Below, piece after piece: positions 25,314 to 33,905 of a DNA stretch of 64,000 nucleotides. Positions within the stretch are counted from its first letter, which is position 1. The number at the start of each line of letters is the position of its first letter. The notes beneath the pieces were generated by a model. That model made no database searches, was not told the DNA's origin, and worked only from the letters and a program-made list of their open reading frames with translations. The stretch is from JAUIAI01 sp049680625 (GTDB lineage Bacteria; Pseudomonadota; Gammaproteobacteria; Burkholderiales; Burkholderiaceae_E). The stretch spans positions 89,314 to 153,313 of the forward strand of contig JBAUID010000190.1 of the NCBI GenBank assembly GCA_049680625.1, read 5' to 3'. A program made the position numbers and the translations under genes.

Positions 25314-25410
25314 AATACCGCTTGGCAGACACGTCGCGGCAACCAGGCAGCCAAAGCTTTGCTGGTGAGATCCGTGATTTATTATGACCATTGCGCTCTG
25401 TTAGTCCGAC

Positions 25411-26415
25411 ATGACATCAAAAACTGACTCGGTACCGGTAATTGACCTCGCGTTTGCCGGTTCAAAGTCCACTCTCAGCGCTGACGAACTGGCCGCAAAT
25501 CTGAAAAGTGCAATGGCGGTATCCGGTTTCTTTTATGTTCGCAATCATGCGATTGACCCGTTGCTGGTACAGGCAGTAGTCGAACAAACCCATGCGTTTT
25601 TTGATCTTCCCTTGGCGGCTCGACAGGCGATTGCCATTGATTTACATAACCGGGGGTATCTTGGGCAGGGTGAGGCGCGGATGTATGGCGCGACCCGAAA
25701 CGACTTAAAAGAAGTGTTCTTTTTTGGGCGTGACCTGGCGCCCGATGATCCGGACATCGTGGCCGGCGTGCCGCTATGTGCCGTGAATCAATGGCCCGAT
25801 GCAAACCTGCTGCCACTGTTTCGTCCGACAGTAGTCAACTATTTGCAGGCTGCGGCGATTACCGGATCACAATTGTTGCGTGGTTTCGCCAGCCTGCTGG
25901 AGGCGCCCGAAGATTTTTTCGAAAGCCGGTACCAAAGACCAATGGCCAGGGGGCAACTAATTCACTATCCGGCGCCGCCTGAGCAGGCACCGGATGATCA
26001 GTTTGGGGTAGCCCCTCATACCGACTTTGGCTGCATCACCATGCTGTATCAACATACGCCTGGTCTGGAAGTCCAAAGTCGCTCCGGGCAGTGGATCGCT
26101 GTGCCACCGATTCCGGGTACGGTAGTTATCAATATTGGCGACTTACTCGAACGTTGGTCCAACGGTCGATTGCCCTCGACAAAACACCGGGTACGAAATC
26201 TGACCGGAGCCAGTCGCTATTCGATTGCGGTATTTTATGACCCGTCAGCGACCGCCGTAGTAGATCCCGCAGACTTGATTCATTCGAAGTCTCATGCGGA
26301 ACCCGGTTTTGCCCCAATGACTGCCGCGAACTATATATTGTCCCGCAGTCAGAAAGTGTTTGCGCAGTTTGACAAGTCAATTTCCCAGGGCGTATCGTCA
26401 AGTTCAGGGATGTAG
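25411..26415 (+). CDS. 2-oxoglutarate/Fe(II) dioxygenase, isopenicillin N synthase family
   Basis: A 334-residue non-heme iron oxygenase. An N-terminal DIOX_N domain (VPVIDLAFAG, SGFFYVRNHAID, FFDLPLAARQA) is followed by the 2OG-Fe(II) core with PHTDFGCITML (His and Asp ligands), STKHRVRN (second His) and RYSIAVFYDP (the Arg-x-Ser 2-oxoglutarate site). Such enzymes hydroxylate or desaturate small molecules; the substrate cannot be read from the sequence. It is the only plus-strand gene inside the exopolysaccharide locus and converges on the GT2 gene 48 bases away. No ribosome binding site precedes ATG 25411, so it may be translated from a short leader. Confidence 0.85.
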   Translation: MTSKTDSVPVIDLAFAGSKSTLSADELAANLKSAMAVSGFFYVRNHAIDPLLVQAVVEQTHAFFDLPLAARQAIAIDLHNRGYLGQGEARMYGATRNDLKEVFFFGRDLAPDDPDIVAGVPLCAVNQWPDANLLPLFRPTVVNYLQAAAITGSQLLRGFASLLEAPEDFFESRYQRPMARGQLIHYPAPPEQAPDDQFGVAPHTDFGCITMLYQHTPGLEVQSRSGQWIAVPPIPGTVVINIGDLLERWSNGRLPSTKHRVRNLTGASRYSIAVFYDPSATAVVDPADLIHSKSHAEPGFAPMTAANYILSRSQKVFAQFDKSISQGVSSSSGM

Positions 26416-26463
26416 TGCGTTTTGCTCTCTGTGTTGTGAGAAACCCTACCGGCGTAGAGCCTG

Positions 26464-27369
26464 CTAGAGGGAAATCCGGCGGCAGATGTGGAACGAAACT
26501 CGAAAAATATCGCAGCAATAAAAACTGACAAATTGAACGAAGTCTTTCCGGGTTTTGAATGCAAACCAAAAGCGCTCACGCAAATTAAAATAAGACCGTG
26601 CGTTGGTCAACATATCCCAGACCTCGTTGATCTGGTAGCGCTTTTTTTCATTGATGTCACCCGCAAGGTCGTGATGACAAAAAACTTTGCAACGGTAATC
26701 GACTATCAGTCGGTATCCGGCCCGCGCGGCGCGGATCGGAAATTCCATGTCGCCATGTTGCGGGAAGTGCTGGTTGTTGTATAAGCCGACACAGTCAAAA
26801 ACCTCCACCGGAATCAAAACACCCCGACCCGTCAGTGATGATACAGACTCTATGTGATCATCTGGAAATTCAGCGAGATTACGCCCGTGGTTTAGCGGAG
26901 TCCATTTCGCATTTCTCCAATTAATCTGGCAGCCACCATCGGTAATATGTTCCGGCTGGTTGATATCCAGAACTACGGAGCCAATCAGGGTGTCTGGGTT
27001 TTTTTCCGAAGCGACTCGCAGATTCTGAATGAAATCAGGCTTTACGATTGTATCGTCATTGAGCAGAACCACTGCGTCGTTTGGGCTGCATTTTTCCAGC
27101 ACATGGTCGATTCCTTTGCGGGTTGATCCGGTCCACCACAAATTGCCGTCGCCGTACACAATTGCCGTGTCCGGAAACTCCTGCTTGATCATCTCGCTGG
27201 TGCCGTCGGTTGAACCGTCGTCCACGACAACCACAGAATAGTCGTAGTCGGTTTCCTGGCAGGCCAGCGCTCGCAAGCAGCGAGCTGTCAATTCGCGGCG
27301 ATTGTGTACCGGAATAACGATCCAAAGGCATTGCGAATTTTTGACATCGTCCGAAATTGGGTTGCTCAT
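26464..27369 (-). CDS. Family 2 glycosyltransferase
   Basis: A 301-residue GT-A enzyme. It starts with the family pattern WIVIPVHNRRELTARCLRAL, followed by VVVVDDGSTDGTSEM (nucleotide-sugar Asp pair) and VVLLNDDTIV (the DxD-type metal site). The acceptor region has SLTGRGVLIPVEVF and HGDMEFPIRAARAGY, where the ED/D-type base usually lies. A short C-terminal segment (about 265-301) is hydrophobic/aromatic. It is the last gene of the main exopolysaccharide operon, 3 bases after the first GT1 gene. The sugar and linkage are unknown; rhamnosyltransferase-like enzymes share this layout. Confidence 0.9.
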   Translation of the reverse strand: MSNPISDDVKNSQCLWIVIPVHNRRELTARCLRALACQETDYDYSVVVVDDGSTDGTSEMIKQEFPDTAIVYGDGNLWWTGSTRKGIDHVLEKCSPNDAVVLLNDDTIVKPDFIQNLRVASEKNPDTLIGSVVLDINQPEHITDGGCQINWRNAKWTPLNHGRNLAEFPDDHIESVSSLTGRGVLIPVEVFDCVGLYNNQHFPQHGDMEFPIRAARAGYRLIVDYRCKVFCHHDLAGDINEKKRYQINEVWDMLTNARSYFNLRERFWFAFKTRKDFVQFVSFYCCDIFRVSFHICRRISL

Positions 27370-27372
27370 ACT

Positions 27373-28506
27373 TTAATTTTCCCCATGAACGTAATCAATT
27401 GCTTCCATCATCATATCGGTTACTGACTCAGGAGTTATCCGTACTGCACAGTCGCGGCCGACACGGCGCATCGTGTTTAAATCGGTAGTGCTGGCGCTAA
27501 GCGCCTTGCTGATTGCATCGTAGGTGGTGTCTGGGCGATCGGGAAAAAACGTCCATCCATTGACTCCGTCAACCACCATCTCTTCGACCGATTGTGCGTA
27601 CATGCTGCCAATCACCGGCACACCGGCGGCCAAAGCTTCAACCGTAACAAGACCCCATTCGTCCGCCAGCGTGGGGAAGGCCATAAGTCCGACATTGGCG
27701 TACAAATTCGGCAGATCGTTATATGGCACGTTTCCCAGAAACTTAACGGCAATATTGTCAGGCCATTGGTAGCTTGTCAGTTGCTCGCGCATTGGTCCGT
27801 CTCCGGCAATCCATAATTCTTGTTGTTGCTCTGGATGGTCGATACACCATTGTTTGAGCACGTCAAAGAACGGAACAATCCCTTTGCGTTCGATAAACTG
27901 ACCAACGTACAGCAACCGGTTAGAGGTCGAATCGTCACGCTCGACGGGAATGCATGTATATGATGCGATGTCGGTTGTGATCGGAGAAAAGAAAAATTTC
28001 TCATCTGGTACGCCAAAATTATTCTGCAGGTATCGTTTGCCACTGTGACCATTGACGAACACCGCGTCCATCCGGCGGGTAAGAAACAGTCTAAGCAGGT
28101 GGCGCAAACCGCCGCGCGCTTGTTCGGTTGATTCTGATATTTGCGCCCATACGATTAGCCGGGTCTTGCGAAACACCATGCAGTACAACGCAGCCTGCAG
28201 AGTGCGCATGCCAAATTCAACGGATACAATGGTTTCGGGTCGATACTTTGATAGCAGAGGCAGGGTATTGTATGGAACCTGAACAAATAAAGTGTCCTGG
28301 AACCCTTTCGGGTGCTGCCAGTTGCGTCGGAATGTCAGATTTTTTTGTACCTCAACGTCCAGATCGCCCCATTCAACTGCCCATGAACGGTTTGGTTCCA
28401 TTGGCGTAGATACAAACACCTTCATCCGGGAAAATCGTTTTTGTAACTCGTGCAGCAGGGTGGCCCTGAACGGAGCGATAAAGTTTGTTAGTACGGCGAC
28501 TCGCAT
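27373..28506 (-). CDS. Family 1 glycosyltransferase, copy A of a tandem pair
   Basis: A 377-residue GT-B enzyme of the GT4/GT1-like group. The N-terminal acceptor domain starts MRVAVLTNFIAPFRATLL. The C-terminal donor domain has LLYVGQFIERKGI, LWIAGDGPMREQL, FLGNVP and the terminal E-x7-E signature seen as ADEWGLVTVEALAAG. It is about three-quarters identical to the next upstream gene (28606-29751) along its whole length, so the pair arose by tandem duplication. The short leader before the ATG is similar in both. It sits 99 bases after its paralogue and 3 bases before the GT2 gene. Confidence 0.92.
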   Translation of the reverse strand: MRVAVLTNFIAPFRATLLHELQKRFSRMKVFVSTPMEPNRSWAVEWGDLDVEVQKNLTFRRNWQHPKGFQDTLFVQVPYNTLPLLSKYRPETIVSVEFGMRTLQAALYCMVFRKTRLIVWAQISESTEQARGGLRHLLRLFLTRRMDAVFVNGHSGKRYLQNNFGVPDEKFFFSPITTDIASYTCIPVERDDSTSNRLLYVGQFIERKGIVPFFDVLKQWCIDHPEQQQELWIAGDGPMREQLTSYQWPDNIAVKFLGNVPYNDLPNLYANVGLMAFPTLADEWGLVTVEALAAGVPVIGSMYAQSVEEMVVDGVNGWTFFPDRPDTTYDAISKALSASTTDLNTMRRVGRDCAVRITPESVTDMMMEAIDYVHGEN

Positions 28507-28605
28507 CAGGATTTTTCCCAGAATGTCGAAGCTTGACTTATTGCCCGCAACGGAAATTCCTCCCGTTCAAGCAGCCTCGTATGAATTTTCCGGCAGGTTG
28601 ACTGA

Positions 28606-29751
28606 CTAAGCATGTTTTGTCCGTACGGCGTGAACATATTCGATAGCTTCCATCATCATGTTGGTAACGGCTTCAGGTGTTATCTTGATTGCACTTTCGC
28701 GGCCCGCTAAACGCATGGTTTGCAGTGTCGAGGCTTCGACGGTAAGCGCACTGTTCAGCGCCTCGTAAGTGGTGTCCGGCCGGTCGGGGTAAAACGTCCA
28801 GCCGTTCTTTTGGTCGACAATCATCTCTTCTACCGATTGTGCATATAAGCTTCCGAGTACTAGTACGCCTGCAGCCAGTGCTTCAACGGTCACCAGACCC
28901 CATTCGTCAGCGAGCGTAGGGAAAGCCAACAAACCAACACTGGCATACAAGTCAGGAAGGTCTTTGTATTGAATAGTGTTCAGAAATTTGACTGCGATGT
29001 TTTCTGGCCATTTGTAGTTCTGTAGCTGTTCACGCATCGGCCCATCGCCGGCTATCCACAATTCCGTTTGCCGGTCTGGATGATCGATGCACCATTGCTT
29101 TAAAACATCAAAGAACGGAATGATTCCTTTTCGTTCGATAAACTGACCGAGATAAAGCAGACGGTTTGCACTTGACTCGTTTCGTTCCAGCGGCACGCTC
29201 GTAAAAGCTGAAACATTAGTTGTATAGGGTGAGAAGAAGAACTTCTCATCCGGTACACCAAAGTTGCTTTTCAAGTACCGCTTGCCACTTTGTCCGTTGA
29301 CAAAAACGGCATCCATTCGACGAGTGATAAATTTTCTAAGCCAGTGACGCATGGTGCCGCGCGCCTGTTCCGTAGATTCAGAAATTTGTGCCCAGACGAT
29401 CAGTTGTGTCTTGCGAAATATCATGCAATACAAAACGGCTTGTAGCGTTCGCAGGCCAAATTCCACCGATACAATAGTGTCCGGTTGGTACTTAGACAGC
29501 AGATGCAGGGTGTTGTAAGGGAAGTGGACGTATAAAGTATCTTTGAAGCCTTTTGGGTGTTTCCATGTGCGCCGAAACGTCAAGTTTTTTTGAATTTCAA
29601 CATCCAGGTCGCGCCATTCAACTGCCCATGATCGGTTCGGCTCCATCGGTGTGGAGACGAATATTTTCATCTGACCTGTCCGTTTTTGTAACTCCTGAAG
29701 CAGGGGTACCCTATACGGCGCGATAAAGTTAGTTAGTACAGCGACGCGCAT
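28606..29751 (-). CDS. Family 1 glycosyltransferase, copy B of a tandem pair
   Basis: A 381-residue paralogue of the downstream GT1 gene. The start at ATG 29751 gives the shared MRVAVLTNFIAPYR N-terminus; a longer frame to 29862 runs inside the beta-helix gene. The donor-site segments LLYLGQFIERKGI, AGDGPMREQL and ADEWGLVTVEALAAG are kept. Differences from copy A gather in the acceptor half, for example SPYTTNVSAFTSVPLERN against SPITTDIASYTCIPVERD, suggesting different acceptors. The ATG overlaps the stop of the beta-helix gene by one base (TGATG). Confidence 0.92.
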   Translation of the reverse strand: MRVAVLTNFIAPYRVPLLQELQKRTGQMKIFVSTPMEPNRSWAVEWRDLDVEIQKNLTFRRTWKHPKGFKDTLYVHFPYNTLHLLSKYQPDTIVSVEFGLRTLQAVLYCMIFRKTQLIVWAQISESTEQARGTMRHWLRKFITRRMDAVFVNGQSGKRYLKSNFGVPDEKFFFSPYTTNVSAFTSVPLERNESSANRLLYLGQFIERKGIIPFFDVLKQWCIDHPDRQTELWIAGDGPMREQLQNYKWPENIAVKFLNTIQYKDLPDLYASVGLLAFPTLADEWGLVTVEALAAGVLVLGSLYAQSVEEMIVDQKNGWTFYPDRPDTTYEALNSALTVEASTLQTMRLAGRESAIKITPEAVTNMMMEAIEYVHAVRTKHA

Positions 29752-30854
29752 CAGGAATTTTCCCAGCACATTGATGGTCGATTCACTGATCGCATGGCAA
29801 ATGCTTCCTGCTTTATCTGCAAAGTTTTGAACGCAGATCTTGGCCACACCACCTGAAAACAAGGGTTGTCGAAAGTCGAGTCGGTAACCGTAAGGCCATT
29901 GAGTCTAGGGTTTCCTGTCCAGATGGTTCCGCCCGAAGACGGTTTGCCACGCCCCTGATCTGTGCAGATATCGTCGCGAGATCGCGTGCGTATGAATGTA
30001 GCGTCGTTAGTACCGTCGTACGCTGAAAAACTACCGTTGCCCATTCGAATTGCATCAACATCTTCGACCCGTCCGCTGGCGGTGCCACCGTCAAACATAA
30101 TGCCGACACCATTCGGTGCATTGTTACCGTCAATTACTCCCAATTTAATCACGGCATTCTCCGATTGATAAATATTGATATTGTCTTCCGGCCAACTTTT
30201 CGGGAAGCTGATGGTATGAAAGTCGGTGAGCACAGCATTGTGGGAGTTGTCGAATTGTACGAATTGGCCACGTGGATACGGTCCGCGAAAGTCTTCGCCG
30301 TAGATTCCGGATAAACGAGCATTGTCTGATTCGAGCATGTAAATACCGCTGGAGCCTCGGTAAAGTCGCGCATTGTTTACCTGAACCAACTCAGATTGGT
30401 AGGTGAATATGTTTTCGTTCGTATCTTTTCGATGCGGTCCGTTGGTGGGTGCGTCGGTAGATTCGATGATGATGTTGCGGATAACTATTCGTTTACTGTT
30501 CAGGATGGCAATGCCGCGTCCGTTAGCATGACGAATGTGCAGATTACGAATTTCGATATCGGTCGCATCACTGACCGTCAGGGCGGTTCCTGTGGTTGAT
30601 TCGATCCGAAGATTTTCCACGGTTTTGTGACTACCAGTGATAGTCACCGGAGTCTTAACCAGAGTCAGGGTGCAGATTTGTTCCGTGGTGCCTGTACCTG
30701 GCCCGGGCAAGAGCGATGTTCCCGAACGCGTTTCAGAACCGGCCTGCGCATGGGGCATCGCGACGGTTAGTAAACCAGTGGTTACTACGGAGCGGGCCAA
30801 CCCCATAAAAACTGGCGCGGTAATCGGGTTGCCGAGGCAGTGCGACCAACCCAT
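29751..30854 (-). CDS. Exported right-handed parallel beta-helix protein (pectin-lyase-like)
   Basis: A 367-residue protein with a hydrophobic N-terminus ending near AQAG (about residue 38), then repeated short strands of the NosD/pectin-lyase kind: TVENLRIES, DIEIRNLHIRH, RGIAILNSKRIVIRNIIIES, GIYMLESDNARLSGI, INIYQSENAVIKLGVIDG, GVGIMFDGG and RLNGLTVTDST. Proteins of this shape include polysaccharide lyases and epimerases such as the alginate ones. Here it is coupled at both ends, to the GT-C gene (TAATG) and to a glycosyltransferase (TGATG), so a role in trimming, modifying or guiding the nascent polymer in the periplasm is likely. No specific catalytic motif can be named. Confidence 0.75.
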   Translation of the reverse strand: MGWSHCLGNPITAPVFMGLARSVVTTGLLTVAMPHAQAGSETRSGTSLLPGPGTGTTEQICTLTLVKTPVTITGSHKTVENLRIESTTGTALTVSDATDIEIRNLHIRHANGRGIAILNSKRIVIRNIIIESTDAPTNGPHRKDTNENIFTYQSELVQVNNARLYRGSSGIYMLESDNARLSGIYGEDFRGPYPRGQFVQFDNSHNAVLTDFHTISFPKSWPEDNINIYQSENAVIKLGVIDGNNAPNGVGIMFDGGTASGRVEDVDAIRMGNGSFSAYDGTNDATFIRTRSRDDICTDQGRGKPSSGGTIWTGNPRLNGLTVTDSTFDNPCFQVVWPRSAFKTLQIKQEAFAMRSVNRPSMCWENS

Positions 30855-32545
30855 TATTTTGCCAGCTGTGTTTGGTCTGTGCTCAATTGTGGGCTTGGTT
30901 GATGTGCGAGTTGATCCAATGCAACACTGAGCCGGTCGGGGTTTATCGTATAGATGACGACGCTTTCATTGGCAAATGACTTCTCGAGCCATTCTGGGTT
31001 TTGCATTAAGACCCTGGTCAAGTCGTTCCGACCCCAGTCTTTCGGATAGTCAGAGAAATAGATCACGTGGGTTACCCTATAACGCCTGGCCGCTTTGGCC
31101 ACCCGGTATTCGTCCCATCCGGGTTTTATCGGATCCGGAAACGGAGTGCCCAGAACGGGGTGACTGGTGACTAGCCCAAGATAGGCCTCGTGATTACTCA
31201 TCAATACGGGGCGCACACCATCGTCTGTTGTGTTGTTCTCGAGTAATGCCCGCACAACGGGGACTGACTGGGCCACCGTCAACACGTTCTTTCCTTTGGC
31301 TGTCTGGATCAATTCGGCTGCCGGAATTTGCGCACCCAATGCGATCACAACCCCAGTTGTGGTCAGTACGCCGGCCGCTTTGCTGCCTTGGATTGCCTGC
31401 GCCGTGCGGCGAGAACCGAGCAGCATCAGCACAATGAGTGCAATGATTAACATTGGCAGGCTGGGAACAAAGTAGCGAGCAAGCCAAGGGTAAGCCGGTG
31501 TCATGAAAGTAAGAATAGAAATCATTCCTACCACTGCAACCACGGTAAAGCTACTGAAAATCAGGGTAAGCACCTGAGTTTGGTGTTGACCAAGTCTCGC
31601 ACCGCTAACGTCCACTCTGGGTTTACGCCCGGCTATTGCGAGGGTGAACAACGCCAGGGCGATCGTTAACACGATCTGAGTGACAAAAACGACCTCTCGC
31701 GCAAAGTCAGGCACAAGGACAAGCGCATCAGCAACTTCGCTCAGACTACGGGTGCTGAAGGGGCTGTCCGAGCCGGTTGCCGCTCCGGCAATCAGAACAT
31801 TGCTGCCAAGGAAAATCAATATAACTATTGTCAGACCCAAACCAATGGCCACACTTCTGCGAACAGGAAAGTTGGTCCCGAGTCGACCGGTGAGGCCAAA
31901 GAGCGCGAGCATAATCACAGGGCCAATCAGCGCCATTGACTGGTATCGCATCAGGAAGCCAATTGCCCCGGAGGCAATGGCCAGCAGCACCCAGATACTC
32001 ACACCGCGTTTCACCGGGCTGCGCAGCGCAAGAACTGTCGTCAGAAGAAATATCAATCCGAAGACCACCATCGGGGGTTCGCTGTGTCCGCGAATCACCA
32101 GAATCCAGTTCGGAACCGTTACCAGGCATATAAAGCCAGCCGCCATGGCAACGGGAAAGCGCAGGCCAGCCATCGTAAGAATGACAACAACCAGCACAGC
32201 TGTTAGTAAGTGCGCTGCGGCGTTGATCCAGATGAACCCGATCGCAGGCTCAATGCCGCTCACAACATGTAATAGCGCTGTTGCAATTGGCATGCCCGGT
32301 GGCCATATCGTTTGTATGGCTGGAATGACCTCTTGGTTGAATAAAGCTTCACTGGCAATAATCGATGTACGCAGTCCTTTGCCTTCGATCAGGTTGCGGG
32401 CTACGCTCGTCGCATGCCCGGCATCGAATCCAAGTTGTTCGAGAACACCAAATGTCAGTACGAACCACGCAAAGAATGTCAGACCCAGCGCCCAGGCAAT
32501 GCACTGAAGTTTGAGGCCTTGCATTGGTTGGGTCGGGTCGCTCAC
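30854..32545 (-). CDS. Polytopic GT-C glycosyltransferase (GT39/ArnT-like)
   Basis: A 563-residue inner-membrane protein with about 11 hydrophobic helices and a soluble C-terminal domain (about 430-563). The first loop after helix 1 reads FDAGHATSVARNLIEGKGL, where the acidic residue and following pattern resemble the catalytic loop of PMT/ArnT-type transferases that use polyprenyl-phosphate sugars. The last domain contains SNHEAYLGLVTSHPVLGTPFPDP and VTHVIYFSDYP, typical of this group. It could add a sugar to the repeat unit in the periplasm. Its start overlaps the end of the polymerase gene by 4 bases. Confidence 0.8.
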   Translation of the reverse strand: MSDPTQPMQGLKLQCIAWALGLTFFAWFVLTFGVLEQLGFDAGHATSVARNLIEGKGLRTSIIASEALFNQEVIPAIQTIWPPGMPIATALLHVVSGIEPAIGFIWINAAAHLLTAVLVVVILTMAGLRFPVAMAAGFICLVTVPNWILVIRGHSEPPMVVFGLIFLLTTVLALRSPVKRGVSIWVLLAIASGAIGFLMRYQSMALIGPVIMLALFGLTGRLGTNFPVRRSVAIGLGLTIVILIFLGSNVLIAGAATGSDSPFSTRSLSEVADALVLVPDFAREVVFVTQIVLTIALALFTLAIAGRKPRVDVSGARLGQHQTQVLTLIFSSFTVVAVVGMISILTFMTPAYPWLARYFVPSLPMLIIALIVLMLLGSRRTAQAIQGSKAAGVLTTTGVVIALGAQIPAAELIQTAKGKNVLTVAQSVPVVRALLENNTTDDGVRPVLMSNHEAYLGLVTSHPVLGTPFPDPIKPGWDEYRVAKAARRYRVTHVIYFSDYPKDWGRNDLTRVLMQNPEWLEKSFANESVVIYTINPDRLSVALDQLAHQPSPQLSTDQTQLAK

Positions 32546-33879
32546 TTTGCGGCCCCAGTCGCCTCTTGGCAGGCCAGTCGGTAGACATCAACGACCGAAA
32601 CAATCAACAGAATCCAAAGAAAATGTGTTGCTGCCAGCAGCGAAGTTTCTGAGAAGTTGTACCCGAGCACCGCAAGTGAAATGGCAAGATGAAGAATGGC
32701 GGAGTCATGTGCGCCAAGCCGCCAGACCCGCAAGATGTTATGGAAATGCTGAATGACGAGCAGTGCAAACAAAATGACACCAACGCCGCCCAGCTCATTA
32801 AATAAGTCGATATACCCGTTATGAGAATGCACGGGTAACCAGTTTAAACTCGCGACAACAGCAACCGACGGGCCAGTGTCGCCAATCCAGAACGCACCGT
32901 ATCCGTTACCAAAAACCGGATTCAACCAGGCGTGTTCGAGAATCGTCGACCACAGCACGTTTCTCCCGGTTAATGTGGCTTCCTTCTGAACCGCACCGAA
33001 ATACAATTCGGATGCGGCCTCAAGAGGCGATTCGCCGGTGAGAAATAAGTAGGCGAATGGTATTGTCCATAGCAGCAGAGCACCAACTAGTAGCGCTCCT
33101 TTGAGTAATTGATCCCGTGATTGAGACAAGGCGTACAAAGCGCCGAATGCAACAACGGCGGCCGCCAACGATAGAGCTGTTGCGCTTCGAGTTAAAAGAA
33201 TAGTCAGTAGTGAAACGCCAAGGGCACACCAAAGATACGGCGATTTTGGCTGGCGCTTAATTTCAAGCGCCGACAAAATGGTTGCTACCAGGGCAATACC
33301 GGCCCACGAGTTTTTGTGTGAGCTTAGGCCACGAAAATTGCCATTTGCATCATAGGCAAATTCTGTAGCAAACGGCGCTACGATCAGGCCAAGTGCCAGC
33401 CAGAGCAATGTAGGGTTCAGGTAGCGCCGCCATAAGCCGTTGCTATCGTTAATTTGAACAACGGCGGCTGCAAAAAGAACAAGCCCGGAAAACTGAACCG
33501 CCCGACGGATAGTGACGTCCGGGGCGGCAGACCAGAAAGCGGACAGAAAAGCGAATCCGAGTAAGGCGATAAGACTCAGCGGTACGCGCTTTATTGGTGA
33601 TATCCAGGTGCCATCACTCAGGCGCGATGCATACCACAGGGACAGAAGATACACGATCCCGGTTGCCGCCTGGCGTAAGCTGCCACCCTCTGCCTGGTCT
33701 ACATTATTGCTGCCTACTGCAATAATCAGGCCGAGCACCATCAACACGCTAATAAAGATCGCGATCAGATTGTCACGAATCCAGTTTTTCTGCCAACTGA
33801 CAAACAGGGCCGCGCAGCATGCAAGTGTGGCGGCAAACACCCCAAGGGCAGAAAGAGAGTAAGTGGCGGCTTGTAGCAT
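32542..33879 (-). CDS. O-antigen polymerase/ligase-like membrane protein (Wzy/WaaL family)
   Basis: A 445-residue protein with 10-12 hydrophobic helices. It holds the long periplasmic loop and the signature VHSHNGYIDLFNELGGVGV, where the His-Asn-Gly part is the PF04932 hallmark, preceded by NPVFGNGYGAFW. Members join lipid-linked repeat units into a chain or ligate them. Its place between the EpsG-like gene and the GT-C gene, in a locus with a Wzz-like protein and a flippase, favours the role of polymerase. No second polymerase is seen. Confidence 0.85.
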   Translation of the reverse strand: MLQAATYSLSALGVFAATLACCAALFVSWQKNWIRDNLIAIFISVLMVLGLIIAVGSNNVDQAEGGSLRQAATGIVYLLSLWYASRLSDGTWISPIKRVPLSLIALLGFAFLSAFWSAAPDVTIRRAVQFSGLVLFAAAVVQINDSNGLWRRYLNPTLLWLALGLIVAPFATEFAYDANGNFRGLSSHKNSWAGIALVATILSALEIKRQPKSPYLWCALGVSLLTILLTRSATALSLAAAVVAFGALYALSQSRDQLLKGALLVGALLLWTIPFAYLFLTGESPLEAASELYFGAVQKEATLTGRNVLWSTILEHAWLNPVFGNGYGAFWIGDTGPSVAVVASLNWLPVHSHNGYIDLFNELGGVGVILFALLVIQHFHNILRVWRLGAHDSAILHLAISLAVLGYNFSETSLLAATHFLWILLIVSVVDVYRLACQEATGAAK

Positions 33880-33905
33880 CGTCGCAGAATTCAGCTACGG
33901 TTTGC

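Larger units (their letters stand above)
24883..25410. other. 528-base intergenic region between gmd and the 2OG oxygenase gene
   Basis: No convincing gene is seen; frames here are short, overlap gmd or lack ribosome sites. It must hold both divergent promoters. Near the right end, TATTAT (25380-25385) lies 16 bases after a weak TTTGCT -35-like hexamer, giving a possible plus-strand start about 20 bases before ATG 25411. The CRP-like site and the CTT-repeat block are listed separately. Confidence 0.6.

Noticed and set aside
31680..32507. 275-codon plus-strand frame
   Set aside because: Antisense to the GT-C gene, low-complexity Thr/Arg/Ala product, no ribosome site or family.
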